Program-made: the position numbers and the translations under genes
The notes under the pieces: model-generated
Databases searched by the model: none
The model's input: only the letters and a program-made list of their open reading frames with translations
What the model was told of the DNA's origin: nothing
In this document: positions 1 through 10,132 of the stretch, piece after piece
Numbering within the stretch: the stretch's first letter is position 1
How the letters are laid out: each line of letters opens with the position of its first letter
Origin: Euonymus europaeus
Taxonomy: Eukaryota > Streptophyta > Magnoliopsida > Celastrales > Celastraceae
Assembly (NCBI GenBank): GCA_963580455.1
Contig: OY756970.1
Span: forward strand, 5,580,001 to 5,644,000
Direction: 5' to 3'
DNA length: 64,000 nucleotides

Positions 1-310
1 CATGGTCATTCAATATGAGCTTTGATATTCCTTTTGTTATAACAAAAATGACTAGATGTCACTTATAATTCAAGAGTCATAATATATGCGTACGTCAATA
101 ATTAAAATTAATATTAAAAAATTAATAATCATATGAGAAATCTGTTAATATTCCTTTTGTTATAACAAAAATGACAAGATGTTATGTGTAAAATTCAAGA
201 AACATAATATGTAACTTAACAATTAAAATTATTAAAAAATTAATAATTATATGAAAATTTAAAAATTCATGGTATTTCAATATAAGAAGCATCTTGATAT
301 TCTTCTTTTT
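1..310. repeat. Degenerate 123-bp tandem repeat, about 2.3 copies
   Basis: An AT-rich block starting with a TATTCCTTTTGTTATAAC motif near 25 recurs near 148 and, more diverged, near 297. Between the motifs the same order of words is kept (AACAAAAATGAC, ATTCAAGA, AATTAAAATTA, TTAATAAT). The copy boundaries are approximate and the array may extend left of the window. No coding potential is visible. Confidence 0.6.
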
Positions 311-1195
311 TCTATATCAATAAATAAATAGCTAAATGTAATACAAAAGCTTAGAGAATCTTTATATGAGTTTTCGTGATAACAACTTAGCAAAAACCTT
401 AGCTAATAGCATTACATGTGTAAATTATTTTCGGTTAATGATTAATTTTAGTAAATGAAAATATAGATGTTATGTCATGACCATTAGGTTTTGTATTGAT
501 TTTCATTCTCAACTTATTGCAATCAGTCACATATTTTGTTTGATAAAATTAAATCAACATCACAATAAATTCTAGAAAATTAGGACTTAATATATATTCA
601 AATACTGAAGATATAAGTATTAAGTAATAACACTAGGCACAAGCTCTTGCCACTCAATCCAAGTTTTGTTAATTTTCTTGACCCAATTTATTCTTTTTGA
701 GAGAGAATATATGGTAGAGAGAATATTCAAAATCTTATATATTTTATTAAAATTATTATAATAATTTAATGTGAGAATAATGTCGTAAAATAATTGAAAA
801 AGTCTACTGCATGTAGCACGGGTACTGTACTAATTTACATGAATAACTGTAGTTATTCTTTCCATGTACTTGCATAAAAGTTGAGAAACCCTTAGTTGTT
901 TCTCTACCTTTTTCTAAAAAAATAAAATGTCAAGCCTACATAGATCGTGAATGTATCTTAGGCTAGTTGATGGACTTCTTAAGCGGGAATTTATGGTATT
1001 CTAATATCTACTTTTTCTAATTTATTCATTTCATATAATTTAAGTGTAATCTATATAATTTTTTTTATTTGATTTTAAAGAAACTAACACTTTTTTTGTA
1101 CGTTTTTAGTTTCAAAAATATTTTACATGGGACCAAGAGATCATGGATTAGTGAGAATCGCCTGACAAAAAAAGGTAGCCAAATGCTATAGCAAC
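311..1195. other. AT-rich spacer, no gene recognised
   Basis: No open frame of meaningful length, RNA gene or element end is visible here. The stretch lies upstream of the CACTA-derived exons and could be part of that transposon's interior or ordinary intergenic DNA. Confidence 0.5.
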
Positions 1196-3336
1196 ATGCT
1201 ATGCGATTTGAAGGGAAAACCAAGACCTTTATTCATTCATGAAGAGACATGGACTAGCTGCCACCGCGGCTGGAGCAAAGAGCCTTACGTGGCACGTTCC
1301 AGAAAGAACGTTGCCAACACAGAGAGCGGTGGGACTCGCACGGGTGGATCTATGACGCATGCTATGAGTTTAGACTGGTAAGTTTTTGTATTATTTTTCA
1401 TTTTAATTCGTATATTTTTTTTATATGCAACATCTTATAACAACAATTTAATATATTTGTAGTATGAGTCATCTAGACAAGAGATAGGACCCATTGAGCT
1501 ATTCGAATATACGCACACAAAAGGTCATGACCGACACAACTACTATGACGATAGGTCCCGACATATGCATGTAAGTTTCTTGAATATATAAAGTTTCTTA
1601 CTAAAGATGAGCTGGACTAGCTAGTTAGCTTCTCATATGAGCTATTTTATTTCTTATTAAAGTTGGTTTTCAATCTTATCGTAAGGAATTTGTTGGATGA
1701 TGTGAGAATACTGGTTTGCAAGATAAATGGTTGTATTTTTGGAGTACTGTTGGAAGTTGGAGAATGACTCTTTCTGAATATTTAAAGTATTTTTCAACAT
1801 GTTTGCAGGTTGCGTTTATCCAGAACATAGGGGAATCTGTTGAAATTTTCTTAAATTTCATAATTCTAATTATTGTATTGTAATTGTCTTTTATGTTTTT
1901 TTTATAACACAAGAGGCCATCGAGTCTCTGCTATTGGTTTTTTTTTTAATTTAAGAAAAAAATTAATTGACAATTGCGAGATATATTCAACCAATTCAAT
2001 TATGACAATTGAGTGATTTTGTGCAGAGAATTAACTTGCTTCAATAATGCAGTAGCCTACATGGATTATGTGATAATGCTTAATACTATAAGTTGTTGCT
2101 TAGAATATTAAGTGGAGTTATGAAGCTTAATCCTATAAGTTGTTGCTTAGAATATTAAGTCGAGTTATATGCATATTTAATTGTGGACTCTATAGTTTAT
2201 TATGGACTATAACTTCTTACTTAAACCATGGCTTTTAATATTGGGTTTTAAAGTAACGTGTTGCATGGGTTTTTTATTACTGGGATATCTTATACAAAAG
2301 TGATGTGTGATATGTGTCCTATTTTCATAGGTCTCTACAAAGAGGTAAAGATATGCATTTGTTTAAGTGTTCAAGTCCTAGTGGGACATAAAATTTGATT
2401 TCATGCAATGTGTTACGTGTCTTAGAGATATAGATCTTTTGAATGACAGTGGACTTAAATGACATGTAGGTTAATGATTGTATCACTAGTGGCCATGTGT
2501 TATCAACAAGTGAGATGTGTTTTGTTTTATCTCAAATGCTTTTCAAGTGATAAGTGTTCGATCCATTTAATGCAAATCAATGTTTTGCAAAAGGGAGAAG
2601 ATTTCTCTCTAAGTCCATCAATGTGTTCTATAAGTAGCAGGCTAAGTTTTAGTTTAAGATATAGAAGTTACAGGTGAAAAGTGTTCGACATTTTCATTTG
2701 TTCTTGTATTCAAATCCTCTCAATTTTGTTTCATGAGTAAGAGTTCGAGCATGCAAGTATAGAGAGAGATATGTAGTGAGGACTTATGTATTGAGTGGTG
2801 ATTCATCAAACAGTTTCAACTATGTTCTTGGTAAGAAGGTGTTGATTCCTAATTTGTGAAGTCTTTTGGAGGCGTCAAAAGCAAACTCTACCTAGTTGGG
2901 TTGAGTGTTGAGTTGAAACATACGCTGAATGGGATGTACGAGCGATTTCTTTAGGTCAAAGATAGAGTTGTACTCTTGATTTGTGATTATTGGAATGTTT
3001 CTTAAGATTGGTCACTTATAGACTCAAGATTTTTCTCATGTTAGGTTTTCCTCGTAAAATTGTGGTGTCTTATTTCTTTTATTTTTTGCATTTTAGTTTC
3101 CATATTTGTTGACTAATGACTTGGAGAGATACACGAATTCTCATCTGCAGCTCATACAATCGCAAGCCTCAACATATTATGAACATTCTGGGGCCACAAC
3201 GTCGACGACACAGTCTCCCGCTACAAACAGCCACCTAGAGAGAATCATTTCAGATCAAATTTTAGAGGTGTGCCAGTGTATGAAGAAGGAGATGAAAAAG
3301 GATATAGAGGACGTTCTTGTCCAGATGCAGGAGTAG
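1196..3336 (+). pseudogene. CACTA transposon ORF remnant, Transposase_24-like
   Basis: Residues read from about 1196 to 1380 contain the phrases RGWSKEPYVARSRKN and ESGGTRTGGSM. After a probable intron (GTAAGT at 1380, TTTGTAG ending at 1462) the frame continues with PIELFEYTHTKG and YYDDRSRHMH, up to a second GTAAGT donor near 1571. This order is what I know from the plant Transposase_24 region of CACTA (En/Spm) elements. A third open block (about 3094-3336, ending KKDIEDVLVQMQE) follows an AG acceptor and could be the last exon after a 1.5-kb intron. No transposase catalytic region (TNPD/TNP2) is in the window, so this is a non-autonomous or decayed remnant. Confidence 0.5.
2078..2171. repeat. 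Two-copy 47-bp direct repeat
   Basis: The words GCTTAAT, CTATAAGTTGTTGCTTAG and AATATTAAGT occur in the same order starting at 2078 and again at 2125, with only a few substitutions. It lies in the probable long intron of the CACTA remnant. No function is evident. Confidence 0.7.
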
Positions 3337-3675
3337 ATGCATTAGCGTATGCAGCAGTAGATAGCCACAGCTCTCCCTTAATCGGGTCAGATATTCCCTC
3401 GTCCCCTAGTAGCTCCAAATGGGTAGGATTAGGTTTTTTTACGATGTTTGTATTATCTTTTCTATTATGTGAGTACATTTTTGTATTATACGTTTACATA
3501 CACTATTGTATTACATTTTTTATTTTTTTTTTGCATTTTAATAACTATTATGGATTGCACAAGTTTTACACGTTCAACAGGTTTTTTTAATGAATTTTTA
3601 TTTTAATGAATGCGTTATTAGGTTAATATTAGACATTTTTAGGTTTTGAAGTCCTGTAAAATATATATATATATA

Positions 3676-4207
3676 CCGATGGAATAATAAATGAAATTTA
3701 TTAAAATTATTTAATTTTATCGACGGATTACCGACGACATATCAAATAAAAATTGTACCAACGGATTGCTGATGGAAAATAAATTAAAAAATATTTATTT
3801 TAGCTAACAAAGACGCGGTAGAATAATTAGTTAACAATATTTATTTTATTTAATATTACCAACGGATAATCAATGGAATAATTAATTAAAAATCTTTATT
3901 TTATTTAATATTGCATAAAAAACAAAATTAAAAAATAATTATATTATCTAATAATACGGACAGATTACAGACTTAATTTTTTAGCAGATTTGTCTCCAAA
4001 ACCGATGAACGTGCTGACTAAAAGGGTGGTGATTGTCGATGAATTTTTCGTCGGTAAATTACCGATGGAATTAATTTTATGTCGATAATACTTTATCGAC
4101 GAGCAATTACTGACGAAAATATTCCAAGGATAAATCAAATTACAGATAGAATAATTGTATTATATCAACGAAAATTTTCATCGGTAATTCTTGGTTTTCT
4201 TATAATG
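3676..4207 (+). mobile_element. CACTA element 3' subterminal repeats and terminal inverted repeat
   Basis: Copies of ACCGATGG, ACCGACGA, ACCAACGGAT and their reverse complements (TCGTCGGTAA, TCATCGGTAA) recur through this AT-rich stretch, as in the subterminal repeat zones of plant CACTA transposons. The block ends at 4193-4207 with GGTTTTCTTATAATG, two substitutions away from the reverse complement of the common CACTA end CACTACAAGAAAACC. The partner 5' end was not found in the window, so the element either starts further left or has lost its end. Confidence 0.6.
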
Positions 4208-4374
4208 GAAGGGGAAGAATTTGTTGGGTTTTGGGAAAAGCCCAATTTTGCAAACCCATTTGATGTGTTAGGGTTTTTTTGGGTCCATACATGTGTTGAA
4301 TCATTGACTTTTAGAACATCAAGAACATAATAGAGAGAAGTTTAAGAGAGAGTGGCTGAAATAAGGAGAGAAAT
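4208..4374. other. Short spacer with left target duplication of the LINE
   Basis: Between the CACTA end and the LINE. Positions 4363-4374 read AAGGAGAGAAAT, repeated at 49925-49936 directly after the LINE poly(A). No gene is visible here. Confidence 0.7.
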
Positions 4375-4538
4375 GTGAAAATGCGCATAGCTGGTGGGCT
4401 GTTGGAACCTTTTTCTCTCTCCTCGAAAGCCTCTCAAAAAGTGACTCTACTCTCAGGCCGACTCCATGGCTTCTCGGTCATGGCGAGTCAGTCGGATCTA
4501 CCGAAAAACCACTAAATCCTCCCAAAAGCTTCACATCT

Positions 4539-5897
4539 ATGCTCAAAATTCCTGTCTCAGCCTCCCCTGTTTTATCTTTCCAAGGAAAACATGTCTTCAA
4601 ATTCTTAGGGGAGCCGACATTGGAGTTTTTTGAAGCTGACATTGCGGCTCTCCCAAAACCATTTCAGAGGACATTGATTGGGAAATTCTCATATCAAAGA
4701 CCCCCCCCCCAAATTGAATGGATTAGAAAGCAGTTCCATACCATTAACCTCAAATCAGAATGCAAGTTGGGGGTTCTTGATAGGAAGCACATTTGATTCA
4801 GCTCTCCAACGATGAGGACTTTCATCGGCTCTAGATGAAGGATTGTTGGTATCTTGGGTGACACATGATGAAAACTTCAAAGTGGACATTCAACTTTTGA
4901 CCAGACAGAAAATCTTCAATTGTTCCTGTGTGGGTAACATTACCAGGTTTGCCTCCTCTGTTCTTTACAAAATTCTCTTCATTCTATATTGTTCGTGGCC
5001 TTGGTGATCCCCTAAGGGTTGATGCTGCTACGACAGCTCTTACAAGGCCAAATATGGCTAAAGTAAGTGTAGCAATGGACTTATTAGGACATTTCCCTGA
5101 AAGTATTAGAATTAGGCTAGGTAATTCTAGTGAGGATTTTAGGCAGCTTGTAGAATATGAGCACATCCTTAGTTATTGTTCAAAATGCTACTCTGTAGGT
5201 CACAAGGATGTAGATTGTGGTCCTAAAAAGCATATAGCTGTCCCAAATAACTCCAAAAATAAAATAGCTCCGAAACCTATGAATATGGCAAAAAAGATAA
5301 ACAACCCAATCCAAACCCAATCAAGAATGGAAGGTGGTCTCTAACCAGAGAAAAGAACCTACAATGGTCTCTAAACCTTCTAACCCCAACCTAGGCAACA
5401 CTATAATTGTCTCTGATATTTTGCAAAAAATCAGGACCTCCTTATATGTTCCTGAAAGCTCCAAGGCTACAAATTGAAATTAAGGACCCCAGTAATGTGG
5501 AGCCAGATAGTCCCCCTAAAATCCAAAATATGTTTTCCATTTTGAATGAATTAGAAGGTATTGAAGAAAATGATGATGTCTTACAACATGTTGGACCAGT
5601 AGATGAAAAAGAAAAAAACAATGTTCAAGAGATGGTGGTTTATAGGCAAGAATCAATTGTCCACAACGAGAACATGTGGCCTTAAAACATAGACCTCCGA
5701 CCCTTCAAAAATCTCTCTCTGCTGACAACTTGGTCTCTACTGACCAAGCTGAATCCGTAGAACAAATACATAATCTTGTGAATCCCAATAATCATTGGCT
5801 CATTCCTTTGCAAATTTGTGATGAATCCTCTTTAGCAATTCATAGTAGCTATGAGAATTATTACAAAATTGCCAATGTAGAGAGCAGCATAAACCTA
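4539..5897 (+). pseudogene. LINE ORF1 (nucleic-acid binding protein), broken
   Basis: The first block (4539-4796) encodes a DUF4283-like region (FKFLGEPTLEFFEADIA, LIGKFSYQRP) that ends in a TGA and continues in other frames. The second block (about 4928-5344) contains VWVTLPGLPP and a CCHC zinc knuckle with C-x2-C-x4-H-x4-C spacing (CSKCYSVGHKDVDC). A third block (5407-5685) and a fourth (5676-5897) form a hydrophilic C-terminal tail. This DUF4283-knuckle order is the standard ORF1 of plant L1 elements, thought to package the RNA. At least three frame changes make it non-functional. The tail is cut by the solo LTR at 5898 and resumes at 7436. Confidence 0.8.
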
Positions 5898-7430
5898 TGA
5901 TTGGGATGGTATTTTGCATATTTTTGTGGAGTTTTGAAAGTAAAAAAGTTGAGTTTCAATGCTTAAAAACCACATTTTAGGTTTGAGTTGCCGAAATCCG
6001 TGTTAATGAGCCAATGCACAATTTACCACTTTGACATAGTCATTTTAAGTGTTTTCTAGTGGCTCAAGTTGGTTTGGTAGCTTAGAGATATGAAATCCAA
6101 GTTTTGGCCATAATGGTTAGAAGTTATGGAAATGCTATCCCTTAAGCAATTGGGTTTTAATGTGCTAGATTTGATTCTATCAACCTAAAAATGGTTTTGA
6201 CACTTGTTTAAGTATGTTTCAGTCACTTATGACTTTTTTGAATGGTTTTTGTAGGCTCCGGATTGATCGGGATCGAATATGGAAGAAAAGGCATAAATGA
6301 GCTACAAAATGGGATTTTACTGTCAACTGTCCGAACGTGTATCAGAAGGCGTCCGGACACTTAAAGAAGAAAGGGGGACAGAGATTTTTTCAAGCATCTC
6401 CGTCCGGATGGTACTGTTCACCGTCTTGACGGACAAAGGAGAAAGCAAAAACTGTCACTGAAAAATCTGGGCAATAATATTTGGGTAAACTTTTGAAGGT
6501 GAACATGATCGAATTTGAAGAAAGTTTCTTCTACAAAGTTGAATTAGACATCCAGATATTTCCAACGAGTACTCATACGCATAAATCCATTGAGAATTGA
6601 AGTATGTGGAATTAAAACAAGTTTCTGGCTTGAACAGTTCCAGTAATTCGAGTTTTATGATTTCTACTCAATTTTTGAAGGTGAAATTTGTCTAACTATT
6701 TCTTTTGACCAATGAGACTTATTTTTAATGGGTTAGGATAGTATTTAACACATGTGTTAGGGTTTTAATGGTCTTGTTCTTGCCTTGTTCTTCATTTTTG
6801 ATACCTTGTTGTAGTTCTAAAATCACTCTTTTGAAGATTTCTAGCAGTTTTGGAGACCCAACCAACTAGAAGAAGAAGTTATTCCTCCTTGTAGAGCTTG
6901 AGAAGAGCCCAAGTTGGATTTGCCTCAACTTCCATTTGTAGATTGGAAGGCTGATTCGCCTCGACATTCCATATTGGATTTGATTTCTAAACTCCTTTTA
7001 CTTATTGTTATTTCAATTTTTTTTTATCTTATTTGGATTCATAGTTCTAATTTAATCTACTTGAATATTTTTCATTCCGATTTAGTTTGTGCTTGAATGT
7101 TGTATGTTATGTTTTACATTTTATTATGTTGTGCTTATTTCCATTTTGATTTCCTGCAGTAATTTAGTATTTAATTCTCATTTTGCATATTAGGGTTTAG
7201 TTCAATCAATCACCCCAAGAGGGAAAACCGAATCTAACCCATGGTTAGTGCAATTTTGCCACACTTAAAATTGTGAATACCATATTTAATTCATAATTAG
7301 GTTAATAATCCATAGACCCAAGCCGAAACCAAAAGTCTTTGTGAGACGATTTTTGATTCACTCCTATTATTACTTTGACAATCCAGCACTTAGGAAAGCG
7401 TAAATCCACTTACCAATTTTGGGCGAGTCA
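5898..7430 (+). mobile_element. Solo LTR of the Athila-like B family
   Basis: A 1533-bp LTR starting TGATTGGGATGG and ending GGGCGAGTCA, flanked by a perfect 5-bp target duplication ACCTA (5893-5897 and 7431-7435). The sequence matches the two LTRs of element B (13074-26791 in pieces; 45437-46275). No internal region remains, so this is the product of LTR-LTR recombination. It lies between ORF1 and ORF2 of the LINE. Like the B LTRs it carries GTCCGGAC-containing repeats, here degraded. Confidence 0.9.
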
Positions 7431-7662
7431 ACCTATCAAACTATTTTCATAAGCATTAGAGGAAGCATGGAAGTACTATTAATCCTAATGGCATTGAATT
7501 GGTTGTTGATCTTTGTGAAGATAAGGCAAATAATAGCAATCAAACAAAAAAACAGCAAGATAAGCGAAAGTGCCCTAAACAAGAAAGTCATAAAAAATTC
7601 CAGAATAAGAATAATATAATTGGAGTGTTCAGGTCAGCTCATAAAAATACAAAAAATCAAAA

Positions 7663-9132
7663 ATGACTTTGAATTGTTTAATTTGGAACATCCGCGGTGT
7701 CGGGAACTCTCCCTCCTTCTTGAGACTTAAATCTCTTCGTTTAACCAACAAAATTCAGATTGTTTCTATCTTAGAACCTATGATTTCTATTGATAATCTC
7801 CCCAAGATTGCCAAGAAATTAAAAATGCAGAATTTTACTACTAATTTGAATGGTAAAATTTGGATGCTTTGGAAAAATATTATTCCTTTCAAGGTTTTTT
7901 TCTGACAAAGAGCAAATTTTAACCCTTGAGTCTGAATCTAGCCACAGATCTTTTTTAATATTCTCTGTTTATGCAAAATGTACTCGGTTAGAAAGAGTCT
8001 CTCTCTGGAGTGACCTTCATAGCTTGTCCCTGTTAAAGAGACCTTGGTGTGTAGCAGGTGATTTCAATGTGGTTTTATCTAGCTCTAAAAAAAGAGGTCT
8101 CACAGATATAAATAGAGGTTCTTCTAGTGATTTTTGCTTTGGCCTGCAAAATTCTAACACTTGTTTGTCTTGGGCTTCACTGGATCTAAATTCCCTTGGA
8201 TTAATCATAGATGTTGGGCTAGGTTACATAGAGTGTGTGCCAAGAGTAATTGGCAAGACAAATTTGCTTTGACCACGGTTTCTCATTTGCCAAGAACTCT
8301 AACCACTCCCCTCTATTAGCTAAAATTGAGGATAATCATTTAAGTGGTCCTAGACCTTTTAGGTTCATTAATGCTTGGACTTCCAACAAAGATTTTTTGA
8401 ATGTGGTTAGATCTAGTTGGAATTACCCTACGTAAGGCCCTTCCATTGCAAAATTATGTGAGAAATTGAAAAGATTAAAAAGGATCTTAAAATTTGGAAC
8501 AAAAATTTGTTGTGGTTGCTTGTAAAGATTTTTGGGTAGGGCACTCGCTCCCAAAAGCTTGCACAAGTACTCTATTAGCCTATGTAGTCTCATAAACAAA
8601 ATCTTATCCAAGTTAATGGCTCTTAGATTAGGAAAGATCCTTCCAAGTATAATTTCTAATGATCAAAGTGGTTATGTCAAGAATAGGGACATTGCAGAAA
8701 ATGTACTTCTTGCTCAAGAGCTAACTTCTTATCTAAATATAAAGGTTAGGGGAAACAATGTTATAATTAAACTGGATATGGCCAAGGCTTGTGATAGAGT
8801 GTCCTGGATATTCCTTCTCCAAATGCTAAGAAAGCTTGGTTTTAGTAAGGTTTGGATTCATTTAGTTTGGAATATAATGTCAAGTAATTGGTTTTCAATT
8901 CTTTTCAATGGAAAAGCCACAGGTTTTTTCAAGTCCAGTAGAGGGTTGCAGCAAGGGGATTCTCTCTCCCTGTCTTATTTATCATCATGGCGGAGTCCTT
9001 AACTAGGGCCTTGAATAACTTGCATGCTGCTAATCCTGCTTTTGCTTTTAAAACATGTAGAAAGTTGCACTTTATTTCTCACTTAGCATATGCTAATGAT
9101 ATTCTTATTTTCTCAAACGACTCAAAAAAGAC
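7663..9132 (+). pseudogene. LINE ORF2, endonuclease and RT first half, broken
   Basis: Starts with an ATG and the classical plant L1 endonuclease opening (LIWNIRGVGN). A frameshift near 7890 moves the frame to CVAGDFNVVLSSS (the GDFN motif), and a further change leads to NHSPLL, the endonuclease C-terminal histidine motif. A deletion near 8440-8530 removed the start of the RT domain. The rest (8532-9132) carries SLINKILSKLMALRL, QSGYVKNRDIAENVLLAQE, KLDMAKACDRVSW and SRGLQQGDS. The active-site box reads YAND (9089-9100) instead of YADD, a loss of one catalytic aspartate. The reading is cut at 9133 by element A1, exactly after SNDSKK, and resumes at 47874. Confidence 0.85.
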
Positions 9133-9826
9133 TGATGACGTCAAAAAGGTGTCACTATCGAGAAGAAGATCAGTTGGTCAAACCTGCAGTCATGCACAGA
9201 TACCAAGGATGAAGATCCTTCCAAGAAGCCGACCAGCCAGGCAAGGCGGTCCTGGTTGACCAGCCAGGCAGTCTGTCAGCTTACCAGCTAGGCAGTCAGG
9301 CAGCTTACCAGCCAGGCAGTCAGGCAGTTTACCAGCCAGGCAAGATTTCTAAACATGTAGGTCCTTCCAAGGAACCGACCAGCCAGGCAGTCCTGTAACT
9401 GAGCATAATGAACAAAGACGAGTTAAAGGCCGCACCAGAGGTAGTCCTTTGGCATTGGCGCTCCGACGCTCAAGTCAGCTCGTATTACAAAATCAGGCAA
9501 GCTCCTTGGACTAGAGCTCTCTCTTAGCCAAAGTTCAAATTGTGATTAGGAAGATAATACCTGACTTTGAGAGCTTTATATAGGATTTAGAGCCATTATT
9601 AACCTGGGTCTCCTAATTATTGTTAGGGGTTGCACTTAAATGCTTTTCACCTTCGTAGGTCCAGGTGTTTCACTATACCGAGGAAGTAACCTCGGTAGGA
9701 TATTCTTACCCAACTGCCTGGCTTCTCTTCTTACCGAGATGACTTCTTGGTGAGGCAGGGTGGCTCTGCTGAGACTCAAATGACACGTGTCTAGATATAA
9801 TTGGTAGGTGTATTTTTGTAATATCA
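9133..9826 (-). repeat. A1 3' LTR (left end)
   Basis: 694 bp, from TGATGACGTC to GTAATATCA as read on the plus strand. It contains three or more 24-bp tandem units with TTACCAGC at 9281, 9305 and 9329. The plus-strand start holds the palindrome TGACGTCA (9136-9143). A TATATAAAG-type box read on the minus strand lies near 9578-9586. Confidence 0.88.
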
Positions 9827-9845
9827 GTTGCCCCCCAACTCCCTT
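9827..9845 (-). other. A1 polypurine tract region
   Basis: Directly inside the left LTR; read on the minus strand it is a G-rich purine run (GGGAGTTGGGGGGC) immediately before the 3' LTR, the place where plus-strand DNA synthesis of the retroelement is primed. The same block is present in A2 at 16925-16943. Confidence 0.65.
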
Positions 9846-9999
9846 ATCGAGGCGCCGTTCTGCGCAGATCGATGAGAGGAGTAATTATGCCATGCCATTA
9901 ATGGGGAGATGACAGCCCAGACCTTTTGCTCAACGGTCCATATTTGCACGGCTTATTGGCCATCTGGTTCTGGCCGTTGATTTGAGGATGGTCTACTGC

Positions 10000-10007
10000 T
10001 ATAAAAA
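10000..10007 (+). promoter_or_regulatory. TATA box of the A1 antisense gene
   Basis: TATAAAAA lies about 133 bp upstream of the start of the antisense reading frame, at the same place as TATAAAAGG in A2 (17098). The flanking words (GGCCGTTGAT upstream, GTCATTCCACA downstream) are shared by the two copies. Confidence 0.5.
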
Positions 10008-10132
10008 TGCCTGAAGGTCTGGTCATTCCACATTTCTTATAAAAGTTGAGAGCCTTTACCGAGCAGCCGTACATACCGAGCAAGAAAACATTCCAAAAAT
10101 CCTCATTTACCGAGCATTCATCGAGGTAAAAC

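Noticed and set aside
1676..1912. 78-codon minus-strand frame
   Set aside because: Low-complexity, inside the probable intron of the CACTA remnant, no motif.
7419..7619. 66-codon frame at the end of the solo Athila LTR
   Set aside because: It starts inside the LTR and continues into the LINE ORF1 tail; the join is created by the insertion.
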